From Saccharothrix coeruleofusca (GTDB lineage: Bacteria; Actinomycetota; Actinomycetes; Mycobacteriales; Pseudonocardiaceae), in assembly GCF_014648515.1 (NCBI RefSeq), contig NZ_BMRG01000001.1:846709-884879 (forward strand): a DNA stretch of 38,171 nt, in the 5' to 3' direction. Within the stretch, counting starts at the first letter, position 1, and each line of letters starts with the position of its first letter. This document shows positions 24,426 through 32,752 of the stretch, piece after piece. The translations under genes and the position numbers were made by a program. A model generated the notes under the pieces. It had not been told where the DNA came from, made no database searches, and was given only the letters and a program-made list of their open reading frames with translations.

Positions 24426-25227
24426 TACTGGCAGTGAGGTGCGGAGACACCCGGCGGTTCAACTGCTCGGCCGGGCGGGCATGGTCTGCTACGGGGTCGT
24501 CCACGTCCTGCTGGCGGTGCTGACCGCGCAGGTGGTGCTGGGCGACAGCGGCGAGCGGACCGACCAGAAGGGCGCCGTCGCGGAGATCGCGCGCACACCG
24601 CTGGGGCCGGTGCTGCTGTGGGTCCTGGCGATCGGTCTGTTCGCGTTCGCGGGCTGGCAGCTCGCGATGGCCGTCAGCGGCTACACCTGGGTCACCGAGC
24701 GGCGCAAGCGGCTCTACCGGCGGGCGGGCTCGGTGGGCCGGGCCATCACCGGTGTGGTGATCGGCATCGCCGCCCTGACCTACGCGCTGGGCAGCTCCTC
24801 CAGCGACTCGACCGCGCAGCAGCAGACGCTGACCGCGAAGGTGCTCGCCATGCCCGGCGGGCAGTTCCTGGTCGGCGTGGTCGCCGCGGGAATCATCTGG
24901 CTCGGTCTGGCGGTGGGCCGCAAGGGCGTGAAGAAGTCCTTCGAGGACGACCTGGACATGGCCGAGCTGCCCGCGGGCACGCAGCGGTGGGTGGAGCGGC
25001 TGGGCCGCGTCGGCTGGATCGGCAAGGGCCTGGCCTACGTGCTCATCGGCGTCCTGGTCGGCCTGGCCGCGATCAACGCCGACCCGCAGCAGTCCGGCGG
25101 CATGGACAAGGCGCTGCACACGCTGGCCGCGCAGCCCTACGGGGTGTTCGTGCTGGCGCTGATCGCGCTGGGCTTCCTCGGCTTCGGCGTCTACTGCTTC
25201 GCCGCCGCCAAGGCGCACAAGGGCTGA
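24418..25227 (+). CDS. DUF1206 membrane protein
   Basis: A 269-residue protein with about six transmembrane helices. They fall in three DUF1206 repeats, each opening with a Gly-rich G(R/W)xG-type helix: LLGRAGMVCYGVVHVLLAVL, AGSVGRAITGVVIGIAALTY and LGRVGWIGKGLAYVLIGVLV. The family is conserved in actinobacteria and cyanobacteria with no assigned function. GTG 24418 lies inside the right arm of the terminator hairpin, which would bury any ribosome site. GTG 24439 is an in-frame alternative that keeps the first helix. Convergent with the FadE5-like gene. Confidence 0.82.
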   Translation: MATTGSEVRRHPAVQLLGRAGMVCYGVVHVLLAVLTAQVVLGDSGERTDQKGAVAEIARTPLGPVLLWVLAIGLFAFAGWQLAMAVSGYTWVTERRKRLYRRAGSVGRAITGVVIGIAALTYALGSSSSDSTAQQQTLTAKVLAMPGGQFLVGVVAAGIIWLGLAVGRKGVKKSFEDDLDMAELPAGTQRWVERLGRVGWIGKGLAYVLIGVLVGLAAINADPQQSGGMDKALHTLAAQPYGVFVLALIALGFLGFGVYCFAAAKAHKG

Positions 25228-25272
25228 CCCCCGTCCCGACTCCCGGCCCCGGACAGCGGTTCCGGACAGCAG

Positions 25273-25302
25273 AAGGGCGGCACCCCACGGGGTGCCGCCC
25301 TT
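25273..25302. terminator. Bidirectional hairpin terminator
   Basis: AAGGGCGGCACCC (25273-25285) pairs perfectly with GGGTGCCGCCCTT (25290-25302) with a 4-base loop. It sits between the convergent DUF1206 and FadE5-like genes. The A/T ends give a short T-run in both directions. Confidence 0.8.
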
Positions 25303-25321
25303 CGCTCACCGCGGGAGCGGG

Positions 25322-27160
25322 TCAGAAAGCCGACTCGTCGATGTCCATCAGCGAGTTGTCGGTCGCCTCGGTCACCTTGCGGCGGGCCGACAGCTCCGGC
25401 AGGACCGTCCTGGCGAAGAACGACGCCACGGCGACCTTGCCCTCGTAGAACGCCTTGTCCTTGGCCGACGGGGAGCCGCCCAGCTTGGCCAGCGCCACCT
25501 CGGCCTGGCGCAGCAGCAGCCAGCCCACCAGCACGTCGCCCGCGGTCATCAGCAGGCGCACCGAGTTCTGGCCGACCTTGTAGAGGTTGCGCACGTCCTC
25601 CTGCGCGGAGGTCAGGAAGCCGACCATCGCGCCCAGCATGCCCTGCAGGTCCTCCAGGCCCTGCTTGAGCAGCGCCCGCTCCTCCTTCAGGCGACCGTTG
25701 CCGCCCTCGTTGTCGAGGAACTTCTGGATCTCGCCGCTGAGGAAGCCCAGCGCCTGGCCCTTGTCGCGGATGATCTTGCGGAAGAAGAAGTCCAGCGACT
25801 GGATGGCGGTGGTGCCCTCGTACAGGGAGTCGATCTTCGAGTCGCGGATGTACTGCTCGATCGGGTACTCCTGCAGGAAGCCCGAGCCGCCCAGGGTCTG
25901 CAGCGACTGCGCGAGCTGCTCGTAGGCGCGCTCGGAGCCGACGCCCTTGACGATCGGCAGCAGCAGGTCGTTGACCTTCTCCGCCAGCTCCTTGTCCGCC
26001 CCGCCCAGCGCGACGCGGTCCTGGAAGGTGGCGGTGTAGAGGTACACCGCGCGCATGCCCTCGGCGTAGGCCTTCTGCAGCATCAGGCTGCGGCGCACGT
26101 CCGGGTGGTGGGTGATGGTGACCCGCGGCGCGGTCTTGTCGGTCATCCGGGTCAGGTCGGCGCCCTGCACCCGCTCCTTGGCGTAGGCCAGGGCGTTGAG
26201 GTAGCCGGTGGACAGGGTGGCGATGGCCTTGGTGCCGACCATCATCCGGGCGTACTCGATGACCTGGAACATCTGCGCGATGCCGTCGTGCACCTCGCCC
26301 AGCAGCCAGCCCTTGGCCGGGGTGCCGTGCTGGCCGAAGGTCAGCTCGCAGGTGGTGGAGACCTTCAGGCCCATCTTGTGCTCGACGTTGGTGACGAAGG
26401 CGCCGTTGCGCTCGCCGGTCGGCTCGCCGGTCTCCGGGTCGAAGTGGAACTTCGGGACCAGGAACAGCGACAGGCCCTTGGTGCCGGGGCGGGCCTCGAT
26501 GCCGGGGCCCTCGGGGCGGGCCAGCACCAGGTGCATGATGTTCTCGGTCATGTCCTGGTCGGCGGAGGTGATGAACCGCTTCACGCCGTCGATGTGCCAG
26601 GTGCCGTCCTCCTGGAGCACGGCCTTGGTGCGGCCCGCGCCCACGTCGGAACCGGCGTCGGGCTCGGTGAGCACCATGGTGGCGCCCCAGCCGCGCTCGA
26701 TCATGATCTCGGCCCAGCGCTTCTGCTGCTCGGTGCCGTTGCGGTGCACGATCGAGGCGAAGCTCGGGCCCGCCAGGTACATGAACAGCGCGGGGTTGGA
26801 GCCGAGGATCAGCTCGGCGGCGGCCCACTGCACCGACGGCGGGGTGCCGTAGCCGCCCAGCTCCTCCGGCAGGAACAGGCGGTACCACTCGCCGTCCCAG
26901 ACCGCCTGGTAGGACTTCTTGAACGACTCGGGCAGCGTGGCCGAGTGCGTCTTCGGGTCGAACACGGGCGGGTTGCGGTCCGCGTCGGTGAAGGACTCCG
27001 CCAGCGGGCCGACCGCCAGGTTGTTCAGCTCGGCCAGCACGCCGCGCGCGGTGTCCTCGTCGGACTGCTCGAACGGCCCCGTGCCGAGGTGGTCCTGCAC
27101 GTTGAAGACCTCGAAGAGGTTGAACTCGAGGTCCCGGACGTTGCTCTTGTAGTGACCCAT
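25322..27160 (-). CDS. fadE5: FadE5-like acyl-CoA dehydrogenase
   Basis: A 612-residue protein, longer than normal acyl-CoA dehydrogenases (about 380-400) because of a C-terminal helical extension, as in M. tuberculosis FadE5 (611 residues). It opens with [20 protein letters not shown], which resembles the FadE5 start. The signature [11 protein letters not shown] lies at about 162-172 and the YEGTTAIQ block near 447-454. The enzyme should oxidise fatty acyl-CoA of broad chain length. ATG 27160 is chosen over TTG 27181 by family comparison. It is a single gene under operator C, which ties it to the fabG4/fadA2 set 13 kb away. Confidence 0.88.
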   Translation of the reverse strand: MGHYKSNVRDLEFNLFEVFNVQDHLGTGPFEQSDEDTARGVLAELNNLAVGPLAESFTDADRNPPVFDPKTHSATLPESFKKSYQAVWDGEWYRLFLPEELGGYGTPPSVQWAAAELILGSNPALFMYLAGPSFASIVHRNGTEQQKRWAEIMIERGWGATMVLTEPDAGSDVGAGRTKAVLQEDGTWHIDGVKRFITSADQDMTENIMHLVLARPEGPGIEARPGTKGLSLFLVPKFHFDPETGEPTGERNGAFVTNVEHKMGLKVSTTCELTFGQHGTPAKGWLLGEVHDGIAQMFQVIEYARMMVGTKAIATLSTGYLNALAYAKERVQGADLTRMTDKTAPRVTITHHPDVRRSLMLQKAYAEGMRAVYLYTATFQDRVALGGADKELAEKVNDLLLPIVKGVGSERAYEQLAQSLQTLGGSGFLQEYPIEQYIRDSKIDSLYEGTTAIQSLDFFFRKIIRDKGQALGFLSGEIQKFLDNEGGNGRLKEERALLKQGLEDLQGMLGAMVGFLTSAQEDVRNLYKVGQNSVRLLMTAGDVLVGWLLLRQAEVALAKLGGSPSAKDKAFYEGKVAVASFFARTVLPELSARRKVTEATDNSLMDIDESAF

Positions 27161-27198
27161 CTCGTCGCTCACTCCATACAAGGTCGGGGACGTCCCCT

Positions 27199-27234
27199 AC
27201 TGACCGGTAACAACAGGGTATTACCTGTCAGTAA
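27199..27234. promoter_or_regulatory. Probable TetR operator C (two inverted 12-bp boxes)
   Basis: TACTGACCGGTA (27199-27210) on the plus strand and TACTGACAGGTA on the minus strand (27223-27234) are separated by 12 bp, 38-74 bp upstream of fadE5. The boxes match those of operators A and B, but here the second box is inverted. Confidence 0.72.
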
Positions 27235-27282
27235 CCTGGGCAAGGGGACGCCCCCGGTTGTGGGTGAACAGCCAGGGACGGC

Positions 27283-27320
27283 GGTCAGGGGCGGACGGTC
27301 AGGGGTGGACGGTCAGGGGT
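27283..27320. repeat. 14-bp tandem repeat, 2.7 copies
   Basis: The unit GGTCAGGGGYGGAC occurs at 27283-27296 and 27297-27310, and a partial copy, GGTCAGGGGT, at 27311-27320. The last copy contains the stop codon of the LuxR-type gene. Each unit holds a TCA, so copy-number change would alter only the 3' end slightly. Confidence 0.75.
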
Positions 27321-28038
27321 TGAGCCTCCCGGTGAGCAGGCCGGACTGGTAGGCCAGCGAGACGGCGTGCGTGCGGTCGCGGGCCCGCAGCTTGCGCAGG
27401 ATGTTCTTCACGTGCGTGCGCACCGTCTCCACCGACACGTAGAGCTCGTCGGCCACCGCCTGGTTCTCCAGGCCCTCCGCGATCAGCCGCAGCACTTCGT
27501 ACTCCCGCCGGGACAGCGCCCGGCGCGACCCCGCCTCGACGGCGGGGGTGAACCCGGCCGCCAGCGGCGCCAGCGTCGGGTCCAGGTACAACCGCTCCTG
27601 GTGGGTCCGCAGGATCGCGTGCACCACCTCCGCGGGCTCGGCCGCCCTCGGCACCAGGCCGCGCACCCCCGAGCCCAGCGCGGTGCGCACGAACTTCACC
27701 GTCCGGTGCGGCTCCCGCACCAGCGAGACGACCGCCACCCGCGGCGCGGCCGTCATCAGCTCGCTCGCCAGGCAGCCCTGCGCGTCGAGCACCGAGTCCA
27801 CCAGCAGCACGTCCGGCGCGAGCTGCTCGCACAGCCGCAGCGCGTGCTCCACCCGGCCCGCCGCGCCCAGCCAGCGCACCCCCGCCGTGCGGCGGACCAC
27901 CGCGCACACGCCCTCGCGGTACAGCGGAACGGGGTCGACCAGCGCCACACCCGGTTCCGCGGCAGCGCTCGCCGACGCGGACGAACCCCCGCTTACGCCG
28001 TTTGCCATGCCGGTGGGAGTGCCCGCCCCGCGCGGCAT
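27313..28038 (-). CDS. LuxR-type response regulator with a partly degenerate receiver
   Basis: A 241-residue protein. The receiver-like domain (about 30-140) keeps the phosphoacceptor position D81 (PDVLLVDSVL). It has D35-P36 instead of the usual acidic pair and R131 where the conserved Lys is expected. The LuxR helix-turn-helix spans about 173-235: LSRREYEVLRLIAEGLENQ, VADELYVSVETVRTHVKNIL. No histidine kinase gene is near. ATG 28038 has a GGTGGAAG ribosome-binding site; the frame is open upstream to 28092. It is divergent from the sodium/solute symporter gene, its most likely target. Phosphorylation may be weak or absent. Confidence 0.82.
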   Translation of the reverse strand: MPRGAGTPTGMANGVSGGSSASASAAAEPGVALVDPVPLYREGVCAVVRRTAGVRWLGAAGRVEHALRLCEQLAPDVLLVDSVLDAQGCLASELMTAAPRVAVVSLVREPHRTVKFVRTALGSGVRGLVPRAAEPAEVVHAILRTHQERLYLDPTLAPLAAGFTPAVEAGSRRALSRREYEVLRLIAEGLENQAVADELYVSVETVRTHVKNILRKLRARDRTHAVSLAYQSGLLTGRLNP

Positions 28039-28248
28039 GACGCAACTTCCACCGAGAAGTTTTCGCAGGTCCCCGGTCACATACATGAACAAGAATCACG
28101 AATGTGACTCAGTTGACCGGTGTGGCCTTCCGCACACCTCCACGGCCTCGTAAGACCTAGGTCACAGACCCATGCGGAGGCGCACCGCCGCACCGCCGCC
28201 CGCCACCGGCGTGCCGCCACTCGTGGGACGAGCACCCAGGGAGGTCTC

Positions 28249-29766
28249 ATGGGCACCCTCGACTGGATCGTCGTCGGCGGGTACTTCTTCGTGATGGTGG
28301 CGATCGGCTACTGGTCGCGCGGGCGGATCAAGAACATCGCGGACTTCTTCACCGCGGGCGGCCGGATGCCCTGGTGGCTGTCCGGCATCTCCCACCACAT
28401 GTCCGGCTACAGCGCGGTCATGTTCGTCGCCTTCGCCGCCGAGGCGTACCGGCTGGGCCTGACCGTCTACGTGTGGTGGTCGCTGACGATCGGCGTCGGG
28501 GTGGGCATCGGCGCCTTCCTGTGGGCGGGCGCGTGGAACCGCCTGCGCGCCAAGCACGGCGTCAAATCGCCCCTGGAGTACCTGGCCCGCCGCTACAACG
28601 TGCCCGCCCAGCAGCTCATGGCCTGGGCGGGCGCGGCGCTCAAGGTGGTCGACATCGCCGCCAAGTGGGTCGCCGTCGCCCTGCTGCTCCAGGGCTTCGC
28701 GGGCGTCGACGTCAAGCTCGGCATCCTGCTCGTCGGCGTGGTCACCATGGTCTACTCGGTGCTCGGCGGCCTGTGGGCGGACGCGCTCACCGACTTCGGC
28801 CAGTTCATCATCCAGGGCTTGGCGGGCATCGCCATGTTCATCGCCGTCGCCGCCCACTTCGGCGGCATCGACTTCATGTGGGAGATCTGGGACCGGCTGC
28901 CCGAGTCGCACAGCGACCCGCTGTCCGGCCAGTACACGCTGATCTTCTTCATGGCGCTGTTCCTGATCAAGACCCTGGAGTACAACGGCGGCATGTGGAA
29001 CCTGGCGCAGCGCTACATGGCCGCGCCCTCCGGCGCCGCCGCCAAGCGCTCCGCGCTGCTGTCCAGCGCCCTGTGGCTGATCTGGCCGCTGGTGCTGTTC
29101 TTCCCCATGTGGGCGGCCCCGCTCATCGTGCCCGGCATGGAGGCCAACGCCGAGCAGGCCTACGTGGAGATGGGCAAGGCCATGCTCCCGGCGGGCATGG
29201 TCGGCCTGGTGCTGGCCGGGTTCTTCTCGCACACCATGGCCATGGTCTCCTCCGACGCCAACGTCATCTCCGCGGTGATCACCCGCGACATGCTGCCCAG
29301 GCTGTGGAAGCGGGCGACCCGGCTCTCCGAACCCGCGCAGCTCCAACTCGCCCGCATCACCACGTTCGCGTTCATCGGGCTGAGCATGACCATCGCGCTC
29401 ACCGCCGACACCAAGGGCTTCGTGCTCAAGGTGGTCATCGCCCTCGTCGCGGCCACCATGGGGCCCATCGCCATCCCGCTGATGCTGGGCCTGCTGCCCT
29501 GGTTCCGCCGGATCGGCCCCACCGCCGCCATCGCCTCCGTCATCGGCGGCCTGGCCACCTGGGCCTACCTCTACGTCGAGCAGCAGAACAAGACCGAGTG
29601 GGTCACCCAGGCGGTGATCGTCTCCGCGCCGCTGGTCGTGTCCCTGGTGCTCTACCTGGTCGTCGGCCTGCTCAAACCGGAGCCCTCCGCCGACCGCGAC
29701 GCCCTGGTCGGCTCGCTCCAGCGGGACGACCCGGACGTGCCGTCAGACGCGGCGATCCGCGCCTGA
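28249..29766 (+). CDS. Sodium/solute symporter (SSS family)
   Basis: A 505-residue membrane transporter from ATG 28249 with a CAGGGAGG ribosome-binding site. About 13 transmembrane helices are visible. SSS features include LDWIVVGGYFFVMVAIGYWS, IADFFTAGGRMPWWLSGISH (helix 2), VYSVLGGLWADALTDFGQF and FFSHTMAMVSSDANVISAVI. These follow the LeuT-fold sodium-coupled carriers of the SGLT and PutP type. The substrate cannot be told from sequence; a sugar or organic acid is plausible. It is divergent from the LuxR-type regulator and followed by a strong terminator. Confidence 0.88.
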   Translation: MGTLDWIVVGGYFFVMVAIGYWSRGRIKNIADFFTAGGRMPWWLSGISHHMSGYSAVMFVAFAAEAYRLGLTVYVWWSLTIGVGVGIGAFLWAGAWNRLRAKHGVKSPLEYLARRYNVPAQQLMAWAGAALKVVDIAAKWVAVALLLQGFAGVDVKLGILLVGVVTMVYSVLGGLWADALTDFGQFIIQGLAGIAMFIAVAAHFGGIDFMWEIWDRLPESHSDPLSGQYTLIFFMALFLIKTLEYNGGMWNLAQRYMAAPSGAAAKRSALLSSALWLIWPLVLFFPMWAAPLIVPGMEANAEQAYVEMGKAMLPAGMVGLVLAGFFSHTMAMVSSDANVISAVITRDMLPRLWKRATRLSEPAQLQLARITTFAFIGLSMTIALTADTKGFVLKVVIALVAATMGPIAIPLMLGLLPWFRRIGPTAAIASVIGGLATWAYLYVEQQNKTEWVTQAVIVSAPLVVSLVLYLVVGLLKPEPSADRDALVGSLQRDDPDVPSDAAIRA

Positions 29767-29774
29767 CGGCACGC

Positions 29775-29811
29775 GGGGCAGCCGCCCGACTCCCGTGCGG
29801 GCGGCTGCCCC
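29775..29811 (+). terminator. Terminator of the symporter gene
   Basis: A 14-bp perfect stem, GGGGCAGCCGCCCG (29775-29788) with CGGGCGGCTGCCCC (29798-29811), has a 9-base loop and lies 9 bp after the stop codon. Confidence 0.8.
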
Positions 29812-29885
29812 CGTGTGATCGAGGTCCACCGTGGCGTGCGTCATCCACTGCTGCCGAACCGCGGCTTCCTCTCCACCCTGGAGCC

Positions 29886-30281
29886 ATGACGACGTGGCAG
29901 CCGCAGGGCGAGGCCGAGTTGTCCGCCGGGTGGCGGCTCTGGCTGGAGTTGAGCACCCGGCTGTGGCCCGACGGCGACTGGGACGGCACCCCCGCCGAAG
30001 CGGTGCGCGCCCTGCGGGCGCTGTCGGCCGCCTGCGGCGAGATCCACGCCGCCTACCTGGAGTCCGGCGCACCCCGCTCGGCGCAGGTGGTGGGCCTGCT
30101 GCACTCCGTGGTGTTCGCCGCCAGCCTGCCCGTGGGCCTGTGGCAGGACGACCGCGCCCCGCTGGACGCCGACCGGGCAGCCCTGCTGCACAGCGACCTG
30201 TCCGGCTTCGTCGACCACGTCGCGGGCGTCCGCGCGGTGCTGGCGCGCGGCGGCGGGTGGGCCGAGCTGGAAAGCCGGTGA
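29886..30281 (+). CDS. Hypothetical protein
   Basis: A 131-residue protein from ATG 29886, with only a weak GGAG site at 29879-29882. It is Trp- and Leu-rich at the N-terminus (WRLWLELSTRLWPDGDWDG) and helical afterwards, with a hydrophobic stretch QVVGLLHSVVFAASLPVGLW that could be a helix of the fold rather than a membrane anchor. No family is recognised. It stands alone between the symporter and the TRIC-type gene. Coding bias is strong. Confidence 0.55.
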   Translation: MTTWQPQGEAELSAGWRLWLELSTRLWPDGDWDGTPAEAVRALRALSAACGEIHAAYLESGAPRSAQVVGLLHSVVFAASLPVGLWQDDRAPLDADRAALLHSDLSGFVDHVAGVRAVLARGGGWAELESR

Positions 30282-30451
30282 CCGCCGGACCGGTCGGCGC
30301 GGGCCGGCACCTCGGAATCCTCGACGAAGGCGGTGCGTTGGGGCTCTGACCCGTTCGCGCACAGTTCTTACCCCTTCGGCACTGCAAGCCCCAGCGGCAC
30401 GCGCACGCCAGTACCTTCGCCTGGTGCACTTCTCCCCGCTGAGGTTCGCTC

Positions 30452-31153
30452 GTGTTGCTCCTTGAGATCGTCGGGATCGTCGCGTCCGCCTTCGTAGGAG
30501 CGTCCCACGCCGTCCGAGCTCGCGCGGACCTGTTCGGAGTGGTGGTGGCGGCCATCGTCACCGCCATCGGCGGCGGCCTCCTGCGCGACGTCCTGCTCGG
30601 CATCCACCCGTCGACCGTGCTGACCACCTGGTGGTACGCCGCGGTCAGCACCGCCGTCGCGGTGCTCGTCTTCTCCCTCTACCCGAGGCTGACCGGGCTG
30701 CGCCTGTCGGTCGAGTTCGGCGACGCCCTCGGACTGGCCGCGTTCTCCCTCGCAGGCGCCGCCCGCGCCGTGGAGCACGGCCTCCCGATCCACCTCGCGG
30801 GCCTCATCGGCATGGTCAACGGCGTCGGCGGGGGGATGCTGCGGGACATGATGCTCGGGCGCGTCCCCTTCGTGCTGCGCGAGGAGATCTACGCCCTGCC
30901 CGCCATGGGCGGTTCACTGCTGTTCGCCTCCGGGATCGCCCCCGAAGCGGCCGTCGCGGGCCTCATCGTGGGCGTCCGGATGGCCGCCGTCGTGTTCAAG
31001 TGGAAGCTGCCCACCGGCCGCACCGAGCGCCGCCTGCCGGAAAGCGACCTGGAACGCACCATGCGGATCCCTCGCTACACCCCGACGCACGACCAGACAG
31101 TGGTCCTGCGCCGCGTCCCCCCACCGCACAACCCGCCCCGCCGCGTGGCCTGA
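30452..31153 (+). CDS. TRIC-type / UPF0126 membrane protein
   Basis: A 233-residue protein from GTG 30452 with a GAGG site 7 bases upstream. Seven hydrophobic helices are arranged as two repeats, each with a glycine-hinge motif: GGGLLRD at 40-46 and GGGMLRD at 126-132. This is the hallmark of prokaryotic trimeric intracellular cation (TRIC) channels, also known as UPF0126 or YicG (some reported as glycine transporters). The C-terminal 45 residues are basic and cytoplasmic. A kinase-like gene follows 18 bp downstream. Confidence 0.85.
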   Translation: MLLLEIVGIVASAFVGASHAVRARADLFGVVVAAIVTAIGGGLLRDVLLGIHPSTVLTTWWYAAVSTAVAVLVFSLYPRLTGLRLSVEFGDALGLAAFSLAGAARAVEHGLPIHLAGLIGMVNGVGGGMLRDMMLGRVPFVLREEIYALPAMGGSLLFASGIAPEAAVAGLIVGVRMAAVVFKWKLPTGRTERRLPESDLERTMRIPRYTPTHDQTVVLRRVPPPHNPPRRVA

Positions 31154-31171
31154 CCTCGCCACAATCGCTCC

Positions 31172-31735
31172 GTGAAGCCTTGGATGGTGCTGATCGGACC
31201 TGCGGGCGCGGGCAAGACGACCATCGGTGAAGCCGTCGCCGAGGTGACCGGGCGCCCCTTCGTGGACCTCGACGCCGTGGCCGCGCCGTACTACGCGGAA
31301 GTCGGCTGGAGCATCGAGAAGCTCGTGCGCCGGATCGAAGCGGTGGGACGGGTCGCGGCCGAACGGGAGTGGGAACCAGCGCGCGCCCACGCCGTCTCCC
31401 GCGCCGTCGCCGAACACCCCGGAGCCGTGCTCGCCCTCGGCGCCGGGCACACCAGCTACCAGGACCCCGGTTGCCGCGCCGCCGTCCGCGCCGCGCTGCG
31501 GGACTGCCCCGACGTCGTCCTCCTGCTCCCGGCGGCCGATCCCGCGCTGGCGCTGGACGTGCTGCGCGGGCGTTGCCTGGCGGGCAAGGGGAGGACGTGG
31601 ATCTCCGAGGGGCACGACTTCCTCGCCGAGTGGCTCCACGACGAGGGGACGCGCGAGATGGCCACGCGGACCGCGTTCACCGAGGGGATCAGCCCCGCCG
31701 CCCTGGCGCGTGACCTGTCCCATTCCTCCGCGTGA
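31172..31735 (+). CDS. Shikimate-kinase-like P-loop kinase
   Basis: A 187-residue protein from GTG 31172. Walker A GPAGAGKTT lies at 9-17, and VTGRPFVDLDAV near 25-36 resembles the shikimate-kinase substrate Asp region. A conserved GAGHTSYQDP and VVLLLPAADPALALDVLR (LID-proximal region) follow. There is no shikimate operon nearby, so true shikimate kinase activity is uncertain. It may phosphorylate another small molecule. It is closely spaced after the TRIC-type gene, so the two are probably co-transcribed. Confidence 0.72.
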   Translation: MKPWMVLIGPAGAGKTTIGEAVAEVTGRPFVDLDAVAAPYYAEVGWSIEKLVRRIEAVGRVAAEREWEPARAHAVSRAVAEHPGAVLALGAGHTSYQDPGCRAAVRAALRDCPDVVLLLPAADPALALDVLRGRCLAGKGRTWISEGHDFLAEWLHDEGTREMATRTAFTEGISPAALARDLSHSSA

Positions 31736-31741
31736 CGACCA

Positions 31742-32152
31742 CTACGGGGTGGAGTCCGCGTTCCCCGCCCACCCGATCCACGGCTGCGGCAGGTTCGCAG
31801 GGTGGGTGCGGGTCAGCTCCGCCGCCAGGAACGCCTGCCGCTGCTCGGCGGCCTCGGCGTCGGGTAACCCGAGCACGTCGGCGATGCGCTGCCACGTCCA
31901 CCCTTGCCGCCGAGCCTGGTCGATGAAAGCGGGCTCGGACTGGTCGGCCAACCGCCGGTGCGACGCGATCAGGCGATGCCAGCGCGCCATGACCAGGTCG
32001 GAGACCTCCTCGGGCTGGTAGCGCTCGACGGCGAGCATCAGGCCGCTCAGCTGCTCGGCCTCGAGCAGCACCTCGCCTGCGGGCAGATCCCTGAACCAGT
32101 CGTCGACGACGGGATCACGTGGCGTGGGACGACCTTTACGGGTAGTAGCCAT
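31742..32152 (-). CDS. Small HTH-like hypothetical protein
   Basis: A 136-residue protein; ATG 32152 is chosen, with ATG 32170 as an in-frame alternative. The C-terminal half has a possible helix-turn-helix, QGWTWQRIADVLGLPDAEAA, and the N-terminus is basic (MATTRKGRPTPRD). It resembles small actinobacterial proteins with a sigma-factor-like or HTH module near toxin-antitoxin genes, but no named family is clear. It is divergent from the Phd-like antitoxin gene, with 111 bp between. Confidence 0.6.
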   Translation of the reverse strand: MATTRKGRPTPRDPVVDDWFRDLPAGEVLLEAEQLSGLMLAVERYQPEEVSDLVMARWHRLIASHRRLADQSEPAFIDQARRQGWTWQRIADVLGLPDAEAAEQRQAFLAAELTRTHPANLPQPWIGWAGNADSTP

Positions 32153-32263
32153 GCCCCATAGTGGCGTCATGGTCAACCGCCGATCGAGCTCAGCGGTGCG
32201 CATGTAACCCCTGTTGGGAAGCACGACATCGCGCCGCAGGGAGTTTTAAAGTACCTTGCAACT

Positions 32264-32752
32264 ATGTCCATCGCTGCCTCCGAGATCAACTTCAGCGATC
32301 TGTCCAACAAGCCGGCCGACTCCGTCCGCAAGCTCCAGGAGTCACCGAGCCGGACGCTGCTCGTGCACCGCCGTGGTGATGAGGAAGACCTGGTGCTCAC
32401 CACGGTCAGCAGAGCGCAGGAGGTGTGTGAGGTCGTCTCCACCACGACGGCCCTCTTCGTGGCGTTGATGCAGCACAGCGAGAGCGTCCGGGATCTGGTG
32501 ACCGACGTGATGCCCACGGCGCTGCCTTGGGTGCGGTTCCTGCCACGGGAGGACATGCAGGCGTTCGTCGTCGAACTCGTCCGGACTCTGGAAGCAGCCG
32601 ACTCGCTGGGCACTCCGGCTCCGGTCGCGCAGCTCATCAGCGAGTGGCAGCACACGGCCGAGGTCCACGCCGACCCGCGACTCCTCGCAACGCTTCGGCA
32701 GGACGGCGAGGACCTCGGTGAGGTTCCCGCACCAGGAGCCACCACCGCGTGA
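32264..32752 (+). CDS. Phd-like antitoxin with a long C-terminal part
   Basis: A 162-residue protein. The N-terminal 50 residues follow the Phd/YefM antitoxin pattern (INFSDLSNKPADSVRKLQES, LLVHRRGDEEDLVLTTVSRA). The rest (about 55-160) is helical and unlike the usual short toxin-binding tail, since Phd proteins are typically 70-90 residues. An AT-rich TTTTAAAGT stretch just upstream may be the promoter of a leaderless mRNA. Its end overlaps the GTG of the toxin-like gene by 4 bp (GTGA), a sign of translational coupling. It would neutralise the toxin and repress the operon. Confidence 0.72.
   Translation: MSIAASEINFSDLSNKPADSVRKLQESPSRTLLVHRRGDEEDLVLTTVSRAQEVCEVVSTTTALFVALMQHSESVRDLVTDVMPTALPWVRFLPREDMQAFVVELVRTLEAADSLGTPAPVAQLISEWQHTAEVHADPRLLATLRQDGEDLGEVPAPGATTA

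Noticed and set aside
24422-24436. TACTACTGGCAGTGA as a fourth TetR box
   Set aside because: It lacks the RGTA half of TACTGnnnRGTA and is not next to a lipid gene.
22249-25218. A 989-residue open frame on the minus strand opposite vanW and DUF1206
   Set aside because: It is a shadow of strongly biased codons on the other strand. It is His/Gln/Arg/Gly-rich, has no recognisable domain and crosses two well-supported genes and a terminator.
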